64,000 nucleotides of DNA, taken from CAWAPS01 sp963783945. Its GTDB lineage: Bacteria; Actinomycetota; Acidimicrobiia; Acidimicrobiales; Palsa-688. Within the stretch, counting starts at the first letter, position 1. Every line of letters starts with the position of its first letter. The DNA is taken from positions 310,001-374,000 of the forward strand of contig CAWAPS010000032.1 in assembly GCA_963783945.1 (NCBI GenBank), written 5' to 3'. The notes beneath the pieces are model-generated. The model was not told where the DNA came from. It ran no database searches and saw only the letters and a list, made by a program, of their open reading frames with translations. This document shows, in pieces, positions 8,751 through 18,152 of the stretch. A program made the translations under genes and the position numbers.

Positions 8751-9027
8751 GGGGAAGCCAGTGTGCCACCGGCGTGGGTCTTTTCGGCCCTTATAACGGT
8801 ACGGATTGCCGCTCCAGAGGTAACGAAGTCGATCGTTATTGGGCAATTAACCGATCTGGCTCTTGCCATGCGGACCATCCGCCTGGCATTTGTGACATTT
8901 TCGTCCTGGGGCAGAGAGCGGCACACCGAGTTCCGGTCGGCGACGGTCTCGTGATGCCGGGCGGCAGTGAGCACGACGCTGTGACCGGATCGTGCCGCCC
9001 TGTTCGCTACGAAGGGGAGAGATTGAA
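8751..9027. promoter_or_regulatory. divergent intergenic region, presumed promoters
   Basis: These 277 bases separate holB (reverse) from the beta-helix remnant (forward). The part at about 8780-8900 is richer in A and T than its surroundings. No riboswitch or clear promoter boxes can be assigned by eye. GGGGAGAG about 7 bases before ATG 9028 would serve as ribosome binding site of the decayed gene. Confidence 0.35.
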
Positions 9028-9634
9028 ATGCATTCAGCCCGGCGGCTCACGGCAAAGCTGATCCGGCTCGGCCTTATCGCAGGTTGCGTGACAATCGGGC
9101 TGCCTACGCTGGTCGGAGCAGCGAGCCAGCCGGCGTCGGCCGCCACTATCACCCTGATCGGCCAGGCCAAGGCGTTCCAATCCACCAGATCCGCCTCGCC
9201 GATCCTTCCGTGTACACCATCGACTCGTGCCAGGCCAATCTGACGGCTACGTCGACCGCGTCGGATGATCCCGACTACTTTGACAACTGCCGGTGGAAGA
9301 CCCAGAACGTGAAGGTGGCGGACAACACGTTTAACTTCAACCCGGCCAACATCGGAGCAGGCTGCACCGCGGACGCCCTGTGCGGGGATGTCGGTGTGTT
9401 CTCCGAGTTCGGGGAGTTCGGGTCTGCCTACCCGGCCGGGACGGTGCCGAACAACATCAGCAACAACCAGAACACGTCTTCGCGGATAACACCTACAACG
9501 GGCCGTGGGCGTTCATGGGCGTCGCTGATGGCGACGCCTTGACCTGGTCGCAGTGGACCTCCGGGGTCGACGACGTCACCTTCTCCGGAGTACCATTTGC
9601 GCCTCAGGATGCGGGCAGCACGTACAACTCGTAG
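9028..9634 (+). pseudogene. decayed paralogue of the adjacent beta-helix protein
   Basis: A signal peptide (MHSARRLTAKLIRLGLIAG, ending in an AASQPASA-type cleavage region) is joined, through a frame change near 9175-9190, to a segment matching only the C-terminal part of the neighbouring protein. For example, DNCRWKTQNVKVADNTFNFN here corresponds to NGCRWKTQNVVVQDNTFNFT there. A second frame change near 9471-9477 leads to ADNTYNGPWAFMG and DALTWSQWT, ending in QDAGSTYNS. The whole central beta-helix region is missing. It is a tandem duplicate with an internal deletion and at least two frameshifts, so it is unlikely to give a working protein. Confidence 0.8.
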
Positions 9635-9689
9635 CGATTGGAGCCGACCTCGCGCCACGCTCCGCCTCCAGGCGCGAAAGACTGAACAG

Positions 9690-11351
9690 GTGGCTACGCG
9701 TCGAAGAGTTTTCGGAATCGCCGGGGTCGGTCGGCGCGCGCCGGTCCGATCGGGCGTCGTCTTCGGGGTGTTGACCACCCTCGCGCTCGGGCTGGCCTCG
9801 TGCAGCGGATCGAGCCATACAAGCAGTCCCACCACCGCTTCAGGGTCCGCGACCAGCGTCGCCCCCACGACAGGCCCGGGGAAAGGTAGCACCGCCTCCT
9901 CGTCGGGTGCCCCGAGCGCCCCTCGAGCCAAGGTTTGCGGTAACACTGCCGTACTCAAAGGTCCGCAGAACGCCCCCGCGGCTGCCATCGTCGTGCCCGC
10001 AGGCGACGATTCGGCCCAGTTGTCGCAGCTGGTGCCGGGCAAGACCTACTGGTTCGCCTCCGGGGTGCACACGCTGGGCGGCGGGACCTATTCGCAGATC
10101 ATTCCGCAGAACGGCGACAGCTTCATCGGGGCGCCAGGGGCCGTCATCAACGGACAGGGGATCAACGACTACGCCTTCGGCGGCAACGCGACCGGGGTCA
10201 CGGTCGAGTACCTGACGGTCGAGAGCTTCGGCCAGACCGGAGGCAACAACAACCAGGGCGTGGTCAACCACGACTCGGCGACCGGCTGGACGGTCCGCTA
10301 CAACACGATCACCCGCAATGCCGGGGCCGGGGTCATGCTCGGCTCCGACAATCGGCTGACCTACAACTGCCTGTCATACAACGGGCAGTACGGACTCTCG
10401 GCGTACTCGCCCAACGGAGTGTCCAATGTGATCGTGTCGGACAACGAGATCGCCGCCAACGACACCTACAATTGGGAAGCCCACATGCCTGGTTGCGGCT
10501 GTACCGGCGGCGGCAAGTTCTGGGCCACCACAAACGCCACCGTCACCTACAACTACGTGCACGACAACGAAAGCGTGGGGTTGTGGGTGGACACCAACAA
10601 CGCGGGATTCGACTTCTCGGGAAACTACTTCTCCCATAACTGGAGCTCGGCCATCATCTATGAGATCTCGTACAACGCGGTGATCGAGAACAACACGTTC
10701 GTCGGCAACGGCCTGGTCCTGGGGGCAAAGAACCCCGGCTTTCCAACGGGCGCCATCTACGTCTCCGAATCCGGTGGCGACAACCGAGTGGCCTCGAACT
10801 ACGCGGGAACGTTCCGCATCAGCAACAACACCCTGACCAACAACTGGAGCGGCGTGGTGTTGTGGGAAAACGCCAACCGGTACTGTTCCGACGGCTCCGA
10901 CCACGTGTGCACGCTGGTCGATCCGCCGGTGTACACCCTCACGTCGTGCGGGTCCAATCTTCCCGCTTCGACCCCCACGGGCAACCCCAACTACTTCAAC
11001 GGTTGCCGCTGGAAAACCCAGAACGTGGTCGTCCAGGACAACACTTTCAACTTCACGCCGGCTGCCATAGGACCCAACTGCAGCCCCAAGACCGGTTGCG
11101 GATACATGGCTTTGTTTTCCGAGTACGGTTCTTTCCCGCCCTTCAAGGCTTGGGTGGTGCCGAACAACATCAGCAACCACCAGAACGACTCGTTCAGCGA
11201 CAACAGCTACAGCGGTCCGTGGACCTTCCTCGCATTCAACCAGGGCAACATCCTTACCTGGTCCCAGTGGACCAAAGGGGTTGGCGACGCCAATGGCTCC
11301 GGATACCCGTTCAAGGCTCAAGACGCCGGCAGCACGTACAACCCGGCATAG
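9690..11351 (+). CDS. secreted lipoprotein with right-handed parallel beta-helix
   Basis: This 553-residue protein starts from GTG 9690. An Arg-rich start and hydrophobic stretch end in a lipobox, LALGLASC (cysteine near residue 34), followed by a Ser/Thr linker, so it should be a lipoprotein. The body has beta-helix repeats rich in Asn (VRYNTITRNAGAGVMLGSDN, VIENNTFVGNGLVLG), as in NosD/pectate-lyase-like and epimerase-type proteins. A distinct C-terminal part contains paired cysteines and WSQW. It could bind or modify the polysaccharide made by the neighbouring locus, but no catalytic residues can be named. A decayed tandem copy lies just upstream. Confidence 0.75.
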   Translation: MATRRRVFGIAGVGRRAPVRSGVVFGVLTTLALGLASCSGSSHTSSPTTASGSATSVAPTTGPGKGSTASSSGAPSAPRAKVCGNTAVLKGPQNAPAAAIVVPAGDDSAQLSQLVPGKTYWFASGVHTLGGGTYSQIIPQNGDSFIGAPGAVINGQGINDYAFGGNATGVTVEYLTVESFGQTGGNNNQGVVNHDSATGWTVRYNTITRNAGAGVMLGSDNRLTYNCLSYNGQYGLSAYSPNGVSNVIVSDNEIAANDTYNWEAHMPGCGCTGGGKFWATTNATVTYNYVHDNESVGLWVDTNNAGFDFSGNYFSHNWSSAIIYEISYNAVIENNTFVGNGLVLGAKNPGFPTGAIYVSESGGDNRVASNYAGTFRISNNTLTNNWSGVVLWENANRYCSDGSDHVCTLVDPPVYTLTSCGSNLPASTPTGNPNYFNGCRWKTQNVVVQDNTFNFTPAAIGPNCSPKTGCGYMALFSEYGSFPPFKAWVVPNNISNHQNDSFSDNSYSGPWTFLAFNQGNILTWSQWTKGVGDANGSGYPFKAQDAGSTYNPA

Positions 11352-11369
11352 GACCCCACCGCAAGTAGA

Positions 11370-12599
11370 TCAGCTCTCGACGCCGGGGGCTTCCCACGCA
11401 GGGTTGTCGATGGCGAAGCCGTAGATCTTTTCGAGCTCCCGGAGGTTGGCATCCGGGTCCCACCTGCTTTCGTAGGTATTCCGCGCTGCGACCCCCAGAG
11501 CTCTCCACCGGTCCTCTTCAGCGGCGACGTCCTGGAGGGTACCGGCCAGACTGACCGGGTCGCCGGGCCGGAACACGACGCCGTTGACCCCATCGGTGAC
11601 CAACTCGGGCAGCGAACCGTGGTTGGCCGCGATCACGGGCACCCCGGCGGCCATGGCTTCAACCACCACGAGGCCGAAAGTCTCCTCCCACGTCGACGGT
11701 ACGACCACCGCCCGGGCTCGGGCCAGCAGCTCCCCGCAGCCCTGGCGGTCGAGCACGCCGAGAACTTCGACGTCATCCCGTCCTCGAGCCCAGGTCTGCA
11801 CGGTCGGCATGAGCGGGCCGTTGCCCGCGATGGAAAGACGGACTTTGTTGCTGCCACCGTTGCCGTCACTACTACGGCGGAACACGTCCCATCCCTTCAT
11901 CAAAACCGGGAGCCCCTTTGCCGGGTCGAGCCGCCCCAGGTAGACGACCAGTCCATCGTCGTCCTTGGCGGCCGAGCCGGGCAGGCGGGGTACCAGATTC
12001 CATTTCACGAAGGAACGATGGAGCGGGAGGTTCAGGGCGGATAGGGCCCGGCGTTGGGAATCGGAGATGAAGATGTAGGCCGAAGGGAGAGTCTTCCACG
12101 CCTTGCGCCCAGCAGCCATGCCCGCGACCACCGGGATGGTCGTCAGCGGCGACCCCCGGTAGCAGCCGTGGGCAATGCCGGGCAGGCCGACGTGGCCCGA
12201 ACAGTCGTGGCACACTTTCTCGGCCCGAAAGAAGTCCCCGCTGGCGCAGGCCAGCTTGTAGTTGTGGATGGTCGCCACGACCGGCACCCGTTCCCGGACG
12301 CAGGCCCCGAGGATGGACGCAGTCAAAAGCGGGAACGTGTTGTGGACGTGGACCACATCGGGGCGGTCCTTCCGTAGCACATCAGCCATCTCGTGGCGCG
12401 AGGTCCGGCTTCCCAGAAGGGTGAGCGGCAGTGTGGCTCGGCGGGCCGTAGACCAGCCGGCTATGTCGTCGCTCCGCTTCTCGAAATGGGTGACCGTGTG
12501 CCCCGCCGCCTGTAGCGCGGCCGATTCGGTATCCACCACCCGGTCCTCGCCGCTCGGAAACTCGGATCTGTAGCGGTTGTGGACGATGAGGATCTTCAT
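11370..12599 (-). CDS. GT4-family glycosyltransferase (GT-B fold)
   Basis: This protein has 409 residues. The N-terminal Rossmann domain opens MKILIVHNRYRS with VVHVHNTFP and VVATIHNYK. Between about 125 and 155 lies a Cys-containing stretch (KVCHDCSG) found in a subset of GT4 enzymes. The C-terminal nucleotide-sugar domain has VVYLGRLDPAKGL, then PSTWEETFGLVVVEAMAAG with the E-x7-E pair and GSLPELVTDG. It should transfer a sugar from a nucleotide donor to a lipid-linked oligosaccharide in the cytoplasm. It converges on the beta-helix gene 18 bases away and lies downstream of the Wzy-Wzx fusion on the same strand. Confidence 0.9.
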   Translation of the reverse strand: MKILIVHNRYRSEFPSGEDRVVDTESAALQAAGHTVTHFEKRSDDIAGWSTARRATLPLTLLGSRTSRHEMADVLRKDRPDVVHVHNTFPLLTASILGACVRERVPVVATIHNYKLACASGDFFRAEKVCHDCSGHVGLPGIAHGCYRGSPLTTIPVVAGMAAGRKAWKTLPSAYIFISDSQRRALSALNLPLHRSFVKWNLVPRLPGSAAKDDDGLVVYLGRLDPAKGLPVLMKGWDVFRRSSDGNGGSNKVRLSIAGNGPLMPTVQTWARGRDDVEVLGVLDRQGCGELLARARAVVVPSTWEETFGLVVVEAMAAGVPVIAANHGSLPELVTDGVNGVVFRPGDPVSLAGTLQDVAAEEDRWRALGVAARNTYESRWDPDANLRELEKIYGFAIDNPAWEAPGVES

Positions 12600-12894
12600 G
12601 AACGGTTCCGGCCGACGACCACATTCGTCATCGGCCGCAACCTAGCCGAGCCGCCGAGTGGGGTGGGAGTAGTCGGTCCGGTCGGCGCGCCGGGCCGGCG
12701 CCCGGGTTGGGCGGGCCGACGGCTCTGGTTGGCGACGTCAAGCCTGAATTCCCTCCGCCCCGGCGAGGCTGGGCTCGGCGAGTTTGGCGCCAACGGCCGC
12801 GTCGGCGAGGTCGTCAGCGGGACCGTCGAGAGTGTCGGCAGTGACGTGGACCGCCCCGCCATGGCCATTGGCGCGGAGCGCGGTCGACGGAAAG

Positions 12895-15543
12895 CTAGCA
12901 GTCGCGCTCATCGTCAGCGACCTCACCGGCCTCCTCCTCGGGGTGTTCGCCAGCCTGCTCGGCTTCGATCGAGCGATGGGCCTTCCGCTGGAAGATCCAG
13001 AGTGCGACGAGGCCTAAGACATTGGAAACGACCCCGGCCAGCGCCGCGCCGTTCACGCCGTAGAAGTGGGCCAGGACGACCACCGATACAACCGAGGTGA
13101 TCAGGGCCAGGACCTGGACGTGCATCAGGGGCCGGGTGCGCTTCGCCACCTTCAGTATCAGGATCGGACCGGGCCAGAACGCTGAGATTATGAACGCCAG
13201 CACCGTGAGCCTTGACGCTTCGGCGTACTTGACGAAGTCAGCTCCGTAAAATATCCGCAGCAAGGTGCCCGGTATGAGAAGGACGATGGCGCCGAACGCC
13301 GCGACGCTCACCGCACCGGTTGCGTTGATGACCCGGGCCACCCGCAGAAGCCCGCGCCAGCCGCGCTCAGCAAAGCCCCGGCTCGCTTCTGGCAGCCCGA
13401 AGCTGCCGCCGGCGTGGATGACCACAGCCGATGGCCCGGTGACCAGGTTCGAAGCCGCCTTGAGTCCACCAAGCGAAGCGGGGCCTAGCAGCGCTCCGGT
13501 GAGGATCAGGTACAGCTGGCTCCCCCCCCAACCGACGAGCTGGCTGCCGGCATTCCATTTGCTGAGATGCCACCGCGAGAGGAGTAGCTTTGTTCCGCCG
13601 CGGATGCCAGGCCGGATCGAGAACTGGTACAGGCCGTATACCGAGCCGGCTAGAGCGCCCGCCCCCCACGCCGCGACGACGGCGAATACTGAATGCATGC
13701 CGAAGACGAACACGACCACAAACGCCGCGCACTGGATGACCGTGAAGAAGACGTCGTTGGCCAATGACCTGCCCGGCTTGCCCTGCATGAAGCCGATCCA
13801 GCGCCAGAAGTCCTGGATGTCCAAGACGACGATCCACGGCGCGACGGCCAGCACCCCGTTGCCGAAGGCTTCGAGGCCTAGCACCCGGAGCACCACGCCG
13901 ATGGCGACCAAGACGGCCGTCGCCGCCAGCCCGAGCACCACCTCGGCCGCGAACCCGTGCCTGATGGCCTCCGACGACTTTCCGGATGACAGATCGCGGA
14001 AGATAGCCATGGGGTCGGTGATCAGCGAGCGGTGAATGAGGTTGAACAGGATCCAGCACCCGTACGCCAATGTGAACGCGCCGAGGCCCGCCGGCCCGGC
14101 GATCCGGGCCACGGCGATGCCCACGAGGAAGTTGGAGCCCGAGGCAAAGCACTGGTCGGTCATGGTGACAGCGACCCGCGCCGCCGCGTCGGGGCTCATC
14201 CCCAGCCGGTAACCCAACCGTATGGCGTGCGTCCGGAGGTAGCCGGTGATCGGAACGGTCCATCGCCTCAGCCAGCTGCCCTGATAACGGGTGCGGATCG
14301 GCGGCCCGGTAAGGGTGATGCTACTGGCGCGGCGCAGCCATATCGGGGCGGCGAGCAGCGAGGCCACGACGGTCAGGTCCAACATGTATGACGACGCGTC
14401 GCCCAGACCGACTTCGGTGTACGACGCGATGCAGCAGTAGACGAGCATCGCCAAGGCGACGGCCCTCTTGGGCCCCGCTCGGGCGTTGATGGCGGCGATG
14501 AGCAGGGCCAGCAGGTACGACCCGATGAGGAAGTCGCCTACGAGGCCCTGATCCTGATAGGCCGCCAGCCAGCTGTCGTCGATCGGGAGCCCACCGAACG
14601 ACTTGTTGGACAGCCCGGAGCCGAAAAGGATCTGGGACTCGGCACGGGGCTCGGTCAGCAGCCGATGCCAGACCAGGGTCCGCCCCGTCAGGTTGGTGAA
14701 GCTCGATCCGGACTCGCCCCGCATGAACCAATGTGAGGCCAGGGGCATGATGAGCAACGCGCCGAGCGCGACCACGATCAGAGAGATCATGAAGGTCTTC
14801 CGCACCCGCTTGTGCCGCAGCAACAGGGTCCCGCCACCGATCAGGATCCCGATCACCATGGCCACCAACGCGGTCCGGGTGTGGCTGAGCATGATCGTCG
14901 CCACCGAGATGAAAATGAGCCAGAGCGCGGACCTTCGGCTCATCCTTCCGGAGAGCCATAGCACCGCGGCGATCGTCCCGGCGACCGCGGCGTAGTGCGC
15001 CAGCTGGGTGGCGGGGATCGGCCACACCACTCCGTAGAGCCGGCCATTCTGGAACGCTTTGCCGGGGGCCAGACACATCCCGACCAACGAAACGGCGCAC
15101 ACCGTGACCACACAGCGCAGGTGGCACTTGAGCAAGAGCATGTCGCGCCGACCCAGCCAGGGCGTCAGGAGCCAGAGGACCGCCATGAAGCCCATGAGGC
15201 GGATGGCGCGGTAGTCGGTACCAGGCTTCAGCACCGTCATGCTGACCGCCAAAGACACCACGGCAAGCACCGTGCAGATGATGAGGTAGACGTTCGGACG
15301 CAGCCTGACCTTCGGGTTGATGGTTAGAGCCAGGCCGAGCGCAATCCACAGAGACGACTGCGTCATCCCCTTGCCCACCGGTCCGGGGATCGGTATGAGC
15401 ATCGGCATCCTGGAGTACGACATGATGTTGAGGAACAGCAGCGCCCAGACCCACTGGACGCGCTTGCGAACAAGAGTGTCCGGGTCCTTGATCGCGACTT
15501 TTGTGCGCGGCCGCTGGGCTGCCTTCAGAGCCAGGGACGTCAT
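12895..15543 (-). CDS. fused O-antigen/EPS polymerase (Wzy) and flippase (Wzx)
   Basis: This is one uninterrupted frame of 882 residues. The first 430 or so form a Wzy/O-antigen-ligase-type membrane protein with about ten hydrophobic segments and the family signature FGSGLSNKSFGG followed by WLAAYQDQGLVGDF. After a basic linker near 430-460 (YQGSWLRRW), a second block of about 12 segments resembles polysaccharide flippases of the MVF/Wzx group (FLVGIAVARIAGPAGLGAFT; LRIFYGADFVKYA). Flipping and polymerising are normally separate proteins acting on undecaprenyl-linked repeat units. I start at ATG 15543. The acidic tail (EHPEEEAGEV) is cytoplasmic. No stop or frame change occurs between the halves. 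Confidence 0.82.
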   Translation of the reverse strand: MTSLALKAAQRPRTKVAIKDPDTLVRKRVQWVWALLFLNIMSYSRMPMLIPIPGPVGKGMTQSSLWIALGLALTINPKVRLRPNVYLIICTVLAVVSLAVSMTVLKPGTDYRAIRLMGFMAVLWLLTPWLGRRDMLLLKCHLRCVVTVCAVSLVGMCLAPGKAFQNGRLYGVVWPIPATQLAHYAAVAGTIAAVLWLSGRMSRRSALWLIFISVATIMLSHTRTALVAMVIGILIGGGTLLLRHKRVRKTFMISLIVVALGALLIMPLASHWFMRGESGSSFTNLTGRTLVWHRLLTEPRAESQILFGSGLSNKSFGGLPIDDSWLAAYQDQGLVGDFLIGSYLLALLIAAINARAGPKRAVALAMLVYCCIASYTEVGLGDASSYMLDLTVVASLLAAPIWLRRASSITLTGPPIRTRYQGSWLRRWTVPITGYLRTHAIRLGYRLGMSPDAAARVAVTMTDQCFASGSNFLVGIAVARIAGPAGLGAFTLAYGCWILFNLIHRSLITDPMAIFRDLSSGKSSEAIRHGFAAEVVLGLAATAVLVAIGVVLRVLGLEAFGNGVLAVAPWIVVLDIQDFWRWIGFMQGKPGRSLANDVFFTVIQCAAFVVVFVFGMHSVFAVVAAWGAGALAGSVYGLYQFSIRPGIRGGTKLLLSRWHLSKWNAGSQLVGWGGSQLYLILTGALLGPASLGGLKAASNLVTGPSAVVIHAGGSFGLPEASRGFAERGWRGLLRVARVINATGAVSVAAFGAIVLLIPGTLLRIFYGADFVKYAEASRLTVLAFIISAFWPGPILILKVAKRTRPLMHVQVLALITSVVSVVVLAHFYGVNGAALAGVVSNVLGLVALWIFQRKAHRSIEAEQAGEHPEEEAGEVADDERDC

Positions 15544-15763
15544 GGCCGGCCCGTCACCTGCGGCTTCGGCTGCGTCGCTGCCATCCGGGCAGGTCGCACT
15601 GGATGAAACCGCTGCGGGCGCGAGCCACCGTGCGCCCCCGCGAGGATGGCTGTACCCCGGCCGTCCGGCCGGCAACGACTCCTGATAGCTGTGGCCACTT
15701 GGTAAGCAAGAGGTCGTGGCCGCGCCCCTGATACCTCCCCTTTCTCCCTATCCTGACAACGCG

Positions 15764-16300
15764 ATGTTGCATAGCGTGCGCCGCCGGCGGCGTGTACTCG
15801 TAGTGGTTGTCGCCGTGGTGGTCGTCGTCTTCCTCGTCGCCAGCGCGGTGCTCTTCGTGTGGCCGCCCACCGGCTCGCCCCACAAGGTCGACGGAATCGT
15901 CAGCCTAAACGGCGCGGACGAACCGTCCCGGGAAAACAAGGCGATCTCTCTGGCCGAGAAGGGCTACGCCCCGGTGCTGCTGTTCTCGTTGGGGCGCTCG
16001 GAGCACGTTCCCTGCCCTTCTGTACCAAGCGTTCAGGTCGTGTGCTTCGAGCCGAACCCCGGCACCACCCTGGGTGAAATCCGATTCGCATCCAACTACG
16101 CCAAGACCCACGGCTGGAAGAGCATGATCATCGTGCCAAGTACCACGCAGGCGATCAGGGCGCAGTACCTCGCCGGCCAGTGCTTCTCGGGCCACGTGAC
16201 CGTGGTGCCGGCATCGGGACGGCTGAGTGACCTGCCGTACGACGTGCTCTACGGGTGGGCTTCGCTGGCGAAGGCCCTAATCCTCGACCACAACTGTTGA
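15764..16300 (+). CDS. YdcF/SanA-like (DUF218) membrane-anchored protein
   Basis: This 178-residue protein has an Arg-rich start and one very hydrophobic Val-rich segment (about 13-34), then a DUF218-like domain: DGIVSLNGADEPSRENKA, YAPVLLFSLG, TLGEIRFASNYAKTHGWK and IIVPSTTQAIRAQYL. These correspond to the conserved D-x-I-V-x-L-G, G-x-T-x-x-E/N and R-A elements of the YdcF/ElyC family, which is linked to envelope polymer metabolism. A GTG at 15716 would add 16 residues; I prefer ATG 15764. It is divergent from the Wzy-Wzx gene and precedes the chain-length genes on the same strand. Confidence 0.7.
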   Translation: MLHSVRRRRRVLVVVVAVVVVVFLVASAVLFVWPPTGSPHKVDGIVSLNGADEPSRENKAISLAEKGYAPVLLFSLGRSEHVPCPSVPSVQVVCFEPNPGTTLGEIRFASNYAKTHGWKSMIIVPSTTQAIRAQYLAGQCFSGHVTVVPASGRLSDLPYDVLYGWASLAKALILDHNC

Positions 16301-16589
16301 CAGGCGCACGGGTAGTCTGCTTTTCTGAAGTTGGGTAGGGGCAGCCGCTTGGCCTTGCGTCTTCGCGCGCTCGTTGTACCTGCCTCGTCGGGAGACGTCG
16401 TAGTCAGGCGTCCGAGCACTCCCGGAGCGACGCCAAGAGGGTAAAACAACAGATCCTCACCATTGCGTCAACTCGCACTCACATCGGCCACAATCGTTAG
16501 CGAAAAGCACACATTCACAAGGTAGGGGCAGGAGTGCACTCGTACACTCAGAACACCAGCTGAACGCGAGGCTGGTTGGGAGACGGGGC
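16301..16589 (+). promoter_or_regulatory. leader region of the chain-length genes
   Basis: These 289 bases contain no gene. The part at 16455-16560 is relatively A/C-rich with several near-promoter hexamers but no pair I can defend. GGGAGACGGGG directly before ATG 16590 is the ribosome binding site. Confidence 0.35.
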
Positions 16590-18140
16590 ATGCACGAACA
16601 ACCGCTGGATGTGAGGGCCGGGGTCGAGATGATCCGCCGCAGGCGCGGCTTGGTCATAGGACTGGGAGTCGTGGGGTTGATCGCGGGGGTCGCCTATGCG
16701 CGAATGAGCCCGGCGATGCCGTCCGCTACGGCGCTGGTAGTCCTGCCCCCCTCGGCCACCTCGGCCGCCGCGGCAAGCTCCCAGTCGTCGGGCGATCCGA
16801 ACAAGACTCAGATCATCTTCGCCACGAGCTCGTCGGTGCTGACCCAGGCGGGCCAATCCGTCACTCCTCATCTCGGGGTGGTGACCATGTCCAAGCGGGT
16901 GAAGGCGTCATCGGTTTCCTCTGACATCCTCGCGATCAAGGCCTCGGCGCCCAAGGGGGCTGACGCGGTGACGCTCGCCAACGCGGTCGCAAAGGACTAC
17001 GTCAGCTACGCGGCCAATCTTGGGAGTGCGGCGCAGAACACACAAGTGGCAGGGTTGGAGGAAGAGGTCGCCCACCTGAACACCCAGGAAAAAGCCCTGC
17101 AGGCCAACATCGCCAACCTTCAGACCCAGATAGCGTCCGAAGGGGCATCCACTTCGGCCGGCCAGCGTGACTCGACGCTGCTGGCCGCTTTGCAGACTGA
17201 GCTAGCGGGCGACGGGACCACTATCACCAACTACAACGTCCAGGTCGCCGCTATAGAAGCAAACAACACGGTCGGGTCCGCGCAGATCATTCGCGCCACC
17301 TCGGTTACGTCGCCATCGTTCATGACCCAACCGATTCATGGCCTCTACGGACTGATCGGCGGCTTGGTAATCGGCTGCATCATTGCGGTGTCGAAGGGAC
17401 GGCGGGACCGGCGTCTGCGCCGCCGCGACGACATCGCAGGGGCCATCGGTGTCCCCGTCATAGCCTCCATCGGCGCCGAGCCGTCCAAGACGACCAACGA
17501 GTGGGCCAGCGTGCTCAACGGCTATCAGCCAGATGTGCTTGACACCTGGAGCCTCCGCCGGATCCTGCGCGACCTCGAGGTCGGCGACAACGACGACCAC
17601 GCTTCCGTGCGCGTCATGTCGTTCTCGGACGATTCGGCCGCCCTCGCCGTCGGACCTCAAATCGCCTCGTTCTCAGTCGGCCTGGGACTGTCGACCCGGC
17701 TTCTGGTCGGCGACCACCCGGCCATGGGATCGCTCCGGGCGGCGTGCGCCATTGCCTCGCAGGCGCCGCTCGCCGAACGGCTCCTCACCTTCGCCGAGCC
17801 GGAAGCGAGCGCATCGGACACGCAGACGGCGCGGCCGAACCTCACCATCACGGTGGTTGCAGTCGAACGTAGCCGCCCCCAGGTCGAACCGTCCGGTGAC
17901 GATTTCTCTCTCTTAGGCCTCTCAGCGGGATCCGCCACCTCGGAGGACCTGGCTCGACTCGCCCTGGCGGCGATCGACTCTGGGCACCCCTTGAATGCCA
18001 TTGTGCTGGCCAACCCGGATCCCAGCGACTACACGACCGGCGACATAACCCGAGGTAGGGGAAGCGACGCCCCGCCGGTCTCCGGAAAGACGTCGGGGCA
18101 CCGGTCCCCCACCCAAGACACAAGAACGTACAGCGAGTAA
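16590..18140 (+). CDS. Wzz-type polysaccharide co-polymerase with degenerate kinase-like domain
   Basis: This protein has 516 residues. The membrane segments are GLVIGLGVVGLIAGVAYA (about 20-38) and GLYGLIGGLVIGCIIAVS (about 248-266). Between them lie a short Wzz domain and a coiled coil (LEEEVAHLNTQEKALQANIA). This is the topology of chain-length determinants. The cytoplasmic C-terminus resembles a BY-kinase/SIMIBI fold in layout but has no Walker A GxxxxGKT and no tyrosine cluster, so it should not phosphorylate. It probably sets polymer length with the Wzy-Wzx protein. It ends 12 bases before a second, related gene. Confidence 0.82.
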   Translation: MHEQPLDVRAGVEMIRRRRGLVIGLGVVGLIAGVAYARMSPAMPSATALVVLPPSATSAAAASSQSSGDPNKTQIIFATSSSVLTQAGQSVTPHLGVVTMSKRVKASSVSSDILAIKASAPKGADAVTLANAVAKDYVSYAANLGSAAQNTQVAGLEEEVAHLNTQEKALQANIANLQTQIASEGASTSAGQRDSTLLAALQTELAGDGTTITNYNVQVAAIEANNTVGSAQIIRATSVTSPSFMTQPIHGLYGLIGGLVIGCIIAVSKGRRDRRLRRRDDIAGAIGVPVIASIGAEPSKTTNEWASVLNGYQPDVLDTWSLRRILRDLEVGDNDDHASVRVMSFSDDSAALAVGPQIASFSVGLGLSTRLLVGDHPAMGSLRAACAIASQAPLAERLLTFAEPEASASDTQTARPNLTITVVAVERSRPQVEPSGDDFSLLGLSAGSATSEDLARLALAAIDSGHPLNAIVLANPDPSDYTTGDITRGRGSDAPPVSGKTSGHRSPTQDTRTYSE

Positions 18141-18152
18141 CGGGAGCCCGAG

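Noticed and set aside
8763..8954. 63-codon forward frame upstream of the beta-helix remnant
   Set aside because: It has no ribosome binding site or family resemblance and fits better as promoter region.
12600..12894. Small gene in the gap between the GT4 gene and the Wzy-Wzx gene
   Set aside because: Available frames are Pro/Arg-rich, overlap the GT4 start and show no domain. I see nothing supportable in these 295 bases.
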